From assembly GCF_029873635.1 (NCBI RefSeq), contig NC_080426.1, positions 58,622,673 to 58,686,672 on the forward strand: a DNA stretch of 64,000 nucleotides. The letters are read 5' to 3'. Each line of letters starts with the position of its first letter. Position 1 is the stretch's first letter. The DNA is from Malania oleifera (Eukaryota; Streptophyta; Magnoliopsida; Santalales; Ximeniaceae). Below are positions 59,446 through 64,000 of the stretch, one piece after another. The notes beneath the pieces were generated by a model. The model was not told where the DNA came from and did not search any database. It saw only the letters and a program-made list of their open reading frames with translations. The position numbers and the translations under genes were made by a program.

Positions 59446-60693
59446 TTAAGTTACTACCGTAGATACAGTCACAGGTCCTGACTTTCGACTCAACGCATCG
59501 GCTACCACATTAACCTTCACCGGATGATAACTGATCGTGCAATCGTAGTCCTTGATCAACTCTAGCCACCACCTCTGCCTCATATTCAGCTCCTTCTGTG
59601 TGAAAAAGTACGTGAGGCTTTTGTGGTCAATAAAGATCTCGCATTGCATACCATACAAGTAGTGTCGCCAAATCTTCTCTGCATATACAACATCAACCAG
59701 CTCCAGATCATGCGTAGAATAATTCTTCTCATATTCTTTCAGTTGCCGAGAAGCATATGCTACTGCCTTACCCCGTTGCATAAGCACACATCCCAGACCT
59801 TTCAGAGACGCGTCGCTACAAATCACAAACCCACCATCCCCCGAAGGAATGGTCAAAACCGGAGCAGTAACCAGCCGGTGCTTCAACTCCTGAAAGCACT
59901 GCTCGCAATCATTGGTCCACTCAAACTGTACTCCCTTCCTAGTCAATCGAGTCAGAGGTTCAGACAATTTAGAGAACCCCTCCACAAACCAACGATAATA
60001 ACCCCCCAGTCCTAGAAAACTCCGAACCTCCTGCATATTCTTAGGCCTTACCCAGTCAACCACAACTTTAATCTTACTAGGATCAACTGATATACCCTCA
60101 CCAGTCACCACATGGCCTAAGAACGCAATCTGACTCAACTAGAATTCACACTTCTTTAGTTTAGCATACAGCTTCTTCTCCCGCAGAATCTGTAATACTA
60201 ACCTCAAATGGTCCTCATGCCCTTACGAACTCCTCGAGTACACCAGAATGTCATCAATGAATACCACCACGAATCAATCCAGGTACTCATGGAAAATCCT
60301 GTTCATCAAATCCATGAACACTATTGGAGCATTTGTCAACCCAAACGACATGACCAAGAACTCGTAGTGGCCGTATTTGGTTCGGAAAGCCGTCTTCGCT
60401 ACATCCTCAGATCTAACCCTCACCTGATGATATCCTGACTGCAAGTCGATCTTCAAAAAGACCCGCGTCCCCTGCAACTGGTCAAAGAGATCATCTATAC
60501 GAGGTAAAGGATAGCGATTCTTCATGGTTACCTTATTAATCTCATGGTAATCAATGCACATCCGCATCAACCCGTCTTTCTTCTCCACAAACAATACTGG
60601 AGCTCCCCAGGGTGAAACACTAGGTCGAATGAAACCCCTGTCCAGTAATTCCTGAAACTGCTCCTTCAACTCTCGAAGTTCAGCTGGAGCCAT
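59446..60693 (-). mobile_element. Reverse transcriptase and RNase H region of the Tekay-like element
   Basis: Reverse transcriptase signatures ([45 protein letters not shown]) and RNase H ([24 protein letters not shown]) are recognisable in order. Broken. Confidence 0.9.
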
Positions 60694-60816
60694 CTAGTAT
60701 GGAACTTTAGAGATCGGTGCCTTACCAGATAGCAACTCTATAACAAAGTCCACCTCACGATCCGAAAGTAAACCAAGTAAATCATCTGGAAACACATCTG
60801 GGAACTCGCTGACTAC

Positions 60817-62380
60817 CTAAATATCCTTGAGTCTCAACTCATCCCATGGAGGTTCCTTCACACAAGCTAGGTACCCCTGACACCCGTCCAAGAGTAGCCT
60901 CCTCACCTGAAATGCTGATAGAATCTGTGGCGCTGGACGCACACATGATCCCTCGAATTCATACTCCTGCTCCCCAAGAGGTCTGAAAACTACCACCTTC
61001 CTGCGACAGTCGATCACAGCATAACTAGAGAATAACCAATCCATCCCCAGAATAACATCGAACCCCGACATGTCGTATACAACAAGATTCGCCGGTAGAA
61101 GCTTCCCCTGAATTACCACTGGATAGTCTACCAACATCTTCCTACAGAAAGACACACTCCTAGATGGCGTAGTAACAGATAATACCTCGTTCATGACTTG
61201 GGTCTCAACCGCAGACCATCCAACAAAATTCGCAGATATAAAAGAATGGGTTGCACCCGAATCAAACAAAACAGAAGCCTTATTTGAAAGCAATAATAAG
61301 GTATATGTCACTACGTTTCCTGCATGCTTAGCGTCCGCTGGAGTAAAAGAGTATACTCTGGTCGGAGCTGTATTCGTCTAAACGGTTTCCCGAGGTATTT
61401 GATCGCTCCCTCGGTTCACACTAGATGCAAGCACATCTCACTTTGGTGCACGACAATCACGAAACATGTGGCCTGGCTGGCCATAGTTGTAGTAGTTACC
61501 CCCAAATGACCGGCACTCACCCTTGTGCCATTTGTGGCATCTAATACAACGTCCACTAATCTGGCTCATCTGAGAATCCTGGCGCTTGGTATTCTGTTGG
61601 TAACCCGAGCCCTTACTCCTCTTCTTCCACGATCCCTAATGAGATCCTGTATGAGAACCAGAAAGTACTGTTCTCTTCCTCGATTCCTGATCCACCTCAT
61701 CCTCTCAGATACCGGTCTCAATCACCGTGGCTTTATCTACCAACATAGAGAACTCACAGATCTGAAACATACCCACTAGTCTACGGATATCCTTCCTCAG
61801 GCCCTTCTCGAACCTCCAAGTCTTCTCGTACTCGCTCGAGATTAAACACGACGCAAACCGGGACAACTCTATGTACCGAGTTGCATACCCCTACACCGTC
61901 ATACTTCCCTGAGTCAAAGCAAAAAACTCATCCACCTTGGCATCACGTACAGAAGCCGAGAAGTATCTGTTGAAGAACACCTCCTTGAAACGGCTCCACG
62001 TCATCTCCTCTAGACCAGCTCTCTACGTCTCCCGCAGATTCACTACAGTCCACCATCGACCCGCCTCCCTAGATAGCTAGAAAGTGGCATAAAGGACTCG
62101 CTGCCTATCCGTGCAGTGCAGGACCTCTAAGATCCTCTCAGTTTTCTCTATCCAATCCTATACTATCATTGGGTCAGGTCCTCCAAAGAACGTCGAAGGA
62201 TGCATGCGTGTGAACCTCTCAATAGTGCACCCTGCAGTAGTAGGAGAGCGCTCGCATCTCTTCACACTCCACCCGATCTCCCATAACACCTGCCTCATCA
62301 AACCTCGAGGCAGAGAAGGAGACTTATCACTCGCAGTCTCCTCGGAGCCACTTCCCAGGTCATTATCCTTGGGCTTCATT
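60817..62380 (-). mobile_element. Gag and protease region of the Tekay-like element
   Basis: The protease signature LFDSGATHSFIS and GFDVILGMDWL lie in 60817-61311. Gag lies upstream on the minus strand to about 62380, with a zinc-knuckle-like region near 61450-61530. Broken in several places. Confidence 0.82.
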
Positions 62381-62704
62381 CTACATCACAATAGGAATCT
62401 ATCAGCATCCCTACAACACGTACAGTTAACACAATGATCTACACTAATCGTGTTAACTACTCCCTGCCAGGTCTAGGTCTATCCTATCACACCGACACGA
62501 AAGTCATCAATGATCTGCCATAGTTTTACTATAATCGTCATCCTAGGAAAAACTCGGAATACCATCGACAAATCTCGGTTTAGCAACCAAACAACCTTCA
62601 ACCAACTCTACCTATATCCAACATCCTATACTCTGGTATGTACTCACAGCTAAGCCTAACCAAGTCTACAAGACCTAACAACCTGGCTAGCTCTGATACC
62701 AAGC

Positions 62705-64000
62705 TGTCACGCCTCGAACCCGAAAATGGGACCCGGGATGAAAATGTAATCTAACCTGTCCCTGTATCATATAAATTATCCAAAGATACAGTATAAAGGA
62801 TGAGGGTCCGACCCTGTGGGGTTCTCAGGCACCCTAAACACATCCAAACACAACCATATACGCAGCGGAAAAGGTTATTCTATATATATACAATACCATA
62901 CCAGAGTCTATACAAGAGCAGACACAAGGCTCAATCAAAACGTACAAAGGGGTGCCTAAATACATCTCAAAATGGCAACCCACCAAAATATAGTCCTAGC
63001 ACTTACCTAAGCGCTAACGGCACACCGGCCACTACGTTCCCTACACTAGGACGCTAGTTCTGGTTACTCGAAGTACCTGTAAAAATGTACGTACAGTAGG
63101 GATGAGACACCTCTCAGTAAGGAAGAACACAAGTTATATCGGTGTGTGGCATTTGAGTGTTATCATGATGCAACATACACGCAGTTAAATGCAGTCCAGT
63201 ACTAGTTTACACAGTGCATACATGCACACACACACATGATCAGCAATCTCGGTGTTGTCACACCCATCGGCCCGAAGCCGGCCCTCGACATACGGCGTTG
63301 GCCCACAGCTAACCCGCATAACACGGCTCCACCAACACATGGTCAGTCCTCGGCTGCCATGGCATCGTACCGGCGCTAACTGGTGGATCCACACCCTTTG
63401 GCCTGATCTGCCGGAATAGGCTTATGCCCTCGGATATAGAACCGGACCTCTGCCAATCTATGGCCAGCGATTTCATATGCCCTCGGATATAGAGCCGGAT
63501 ACTCTCAGTACCTGGAACAATTTCGGAACCGCGTTCCTACTAGCATTTCAACATATCACACACACATGCGTGCTAATATGACCAAACAAACCACACCCAT
63601 TTGGTAATCTAAAATCATGGTTTTCCAAACATATACAGTTTAAAACAAGTCAAGGCACGGTCATCCCTATAACATAGTATAAATCAACATATACGTTTGG
63701 TTTTCAACAAAACTAGGGATGCAGCATGTCGCCCCCCATTTTCCCAAAACTATAATCATGAAAAACCCATAGTTTTCCCTGTTAAATTCCCCTAAATGAG
63801 TAGCCAAACGCACACAAGACCGTGAACCACAGTTCTACCAAGTCCGATTTCAAAAATAACCGATATAAACATAATTCCCCTTACCTTTTCCCTAAATAAC
63901 AAATCCCAAACTCTAAGGCCCCTAAACAGTGAACTGAGTTCTAAAACCTACAAATCACAGTATAGAATGTACTCATAAGATTGTTCCCTACAAAACTACC
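62705..64000 (-). repeat. 5' LTR of the Tekay-like element (partial)
   Basis: Aligns with 56274-57540 of the 3' LTR (shared GATGAGGGTCCGACC, GTACGTACAGTAGGG, CGACATACGGCGTTGGCCCA) at about 90% identity by eye. The remaining about 0.5 kb lie beyond the window. Confidence 0.88.

Larger units (their letters stand above)
56274..64000 (-). mobile_element. Ty3/Gypsy Tekay/Del-like element, runs off the window
   Basis: Minus-strand order: 5' LTR (64000 or beyond to 62705), primer-binding site TGGTATCAGAGC (62693-62704 region), gag with a CCHC-type knuckle (about 61380-62380), aspartic protease (60817-61311, LFDSGATHSFIS), reverse transcriptase and RNase H (59446-60693), integrase (58246-59427), purine tract, and 3' LTR (58094-56274). 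All parts are in the usual order, with a 4.6-kb interior. It is broken, with on the order of ten interruptions. The LTRs differ at about one position in ten, so it is old despite being the top of the nest. It inserted into the LTR at 55324. Confidence 0.9.

Overview
This is nuclear DNA of a flowering plant, most likely a eudicot. Intron-split host genes with GT/AG junctions sit in AT-rich sequence packed with LTR retrotransposons, RTE- and L1-type LINEs, a TRIM and a Cassandra LTR. The species cannot be read from the sequence. Three host loci are well supported. (1) A plus-strand, five-exon gene for a chloroplast-targeted EMBRYO DEFECTIVE 1703-like protein (6151-22777, 1138 codons), whose third intron has grown to 12.4 kb by transposon insertion. 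(2) A minus-strand single-exon LEA-2/NDR1-HIN1-like membrane protein (41137-41721). (3) A minus-strand two-exon gamma-type phosphatidylinositol 4-kinase with two ubiquitin-like domains (42637-45309). A fourth locus may end at 40651, but only one or two candidate terminal exons are visible.

Layout. 1-5854: the 3' end of a chromovirus-like Ty3/Gypsy element (pol tail, polypurine tract, 3' LTR). A Copia-type LTR cuts its pol, a Copia-type solo LTR sits in its LTR TATA box, and a Cassandra solo LTR sits further downstream. This composite ends about 300 bp before the EMB1703 start codon. 5855-22777: the EMB1703-like gene. Its intron 3 holds an internally deleted Gypsy element (11537-14904) and a decayed RTE LINE (about 15195-18165). 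Two diverged Copia LTR remnants may mark an older host insertion. 23668-26227: a second RTE LINE in the same orientation. 26.2-40.5 kb: repeat-rich intergenic DNA with an L1 remnant, a duplicated 0.9-1.0 kb segment, two opposed about 0.4-kb LTRs, a complete 304-bp TRIM, and two RTE tails side by side. 41.1-45.3 kb: LEA-2 and PI4K-gamma genes. 46.2-64 kb: a MITE-like element, then a nest of a Tat-like Gypsy pol fragment, a large non-coding LTR element, a Copia-type LTR, and a Tekay/Del-like Gypsy element that runs off the window.

The most unexpected pattern crosses element families. Six different LTRs each carry a cluster of about 8-13 short imperfect palindromes with a TCGA/GTCGAC-like core. 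Each LTR family has its own version of the motif. In all five LTRs where the downstream side is visible, the cluster lies roughly 20-125 bp upstream of a TATA box, so these look like U3 promoter arrays rather than random satellite. No CRISPR array, tRNA gene or new multi-gene system was found. The host genes look ordinary, and the main interest lies in transposon architecture and its effect on EMB1703.
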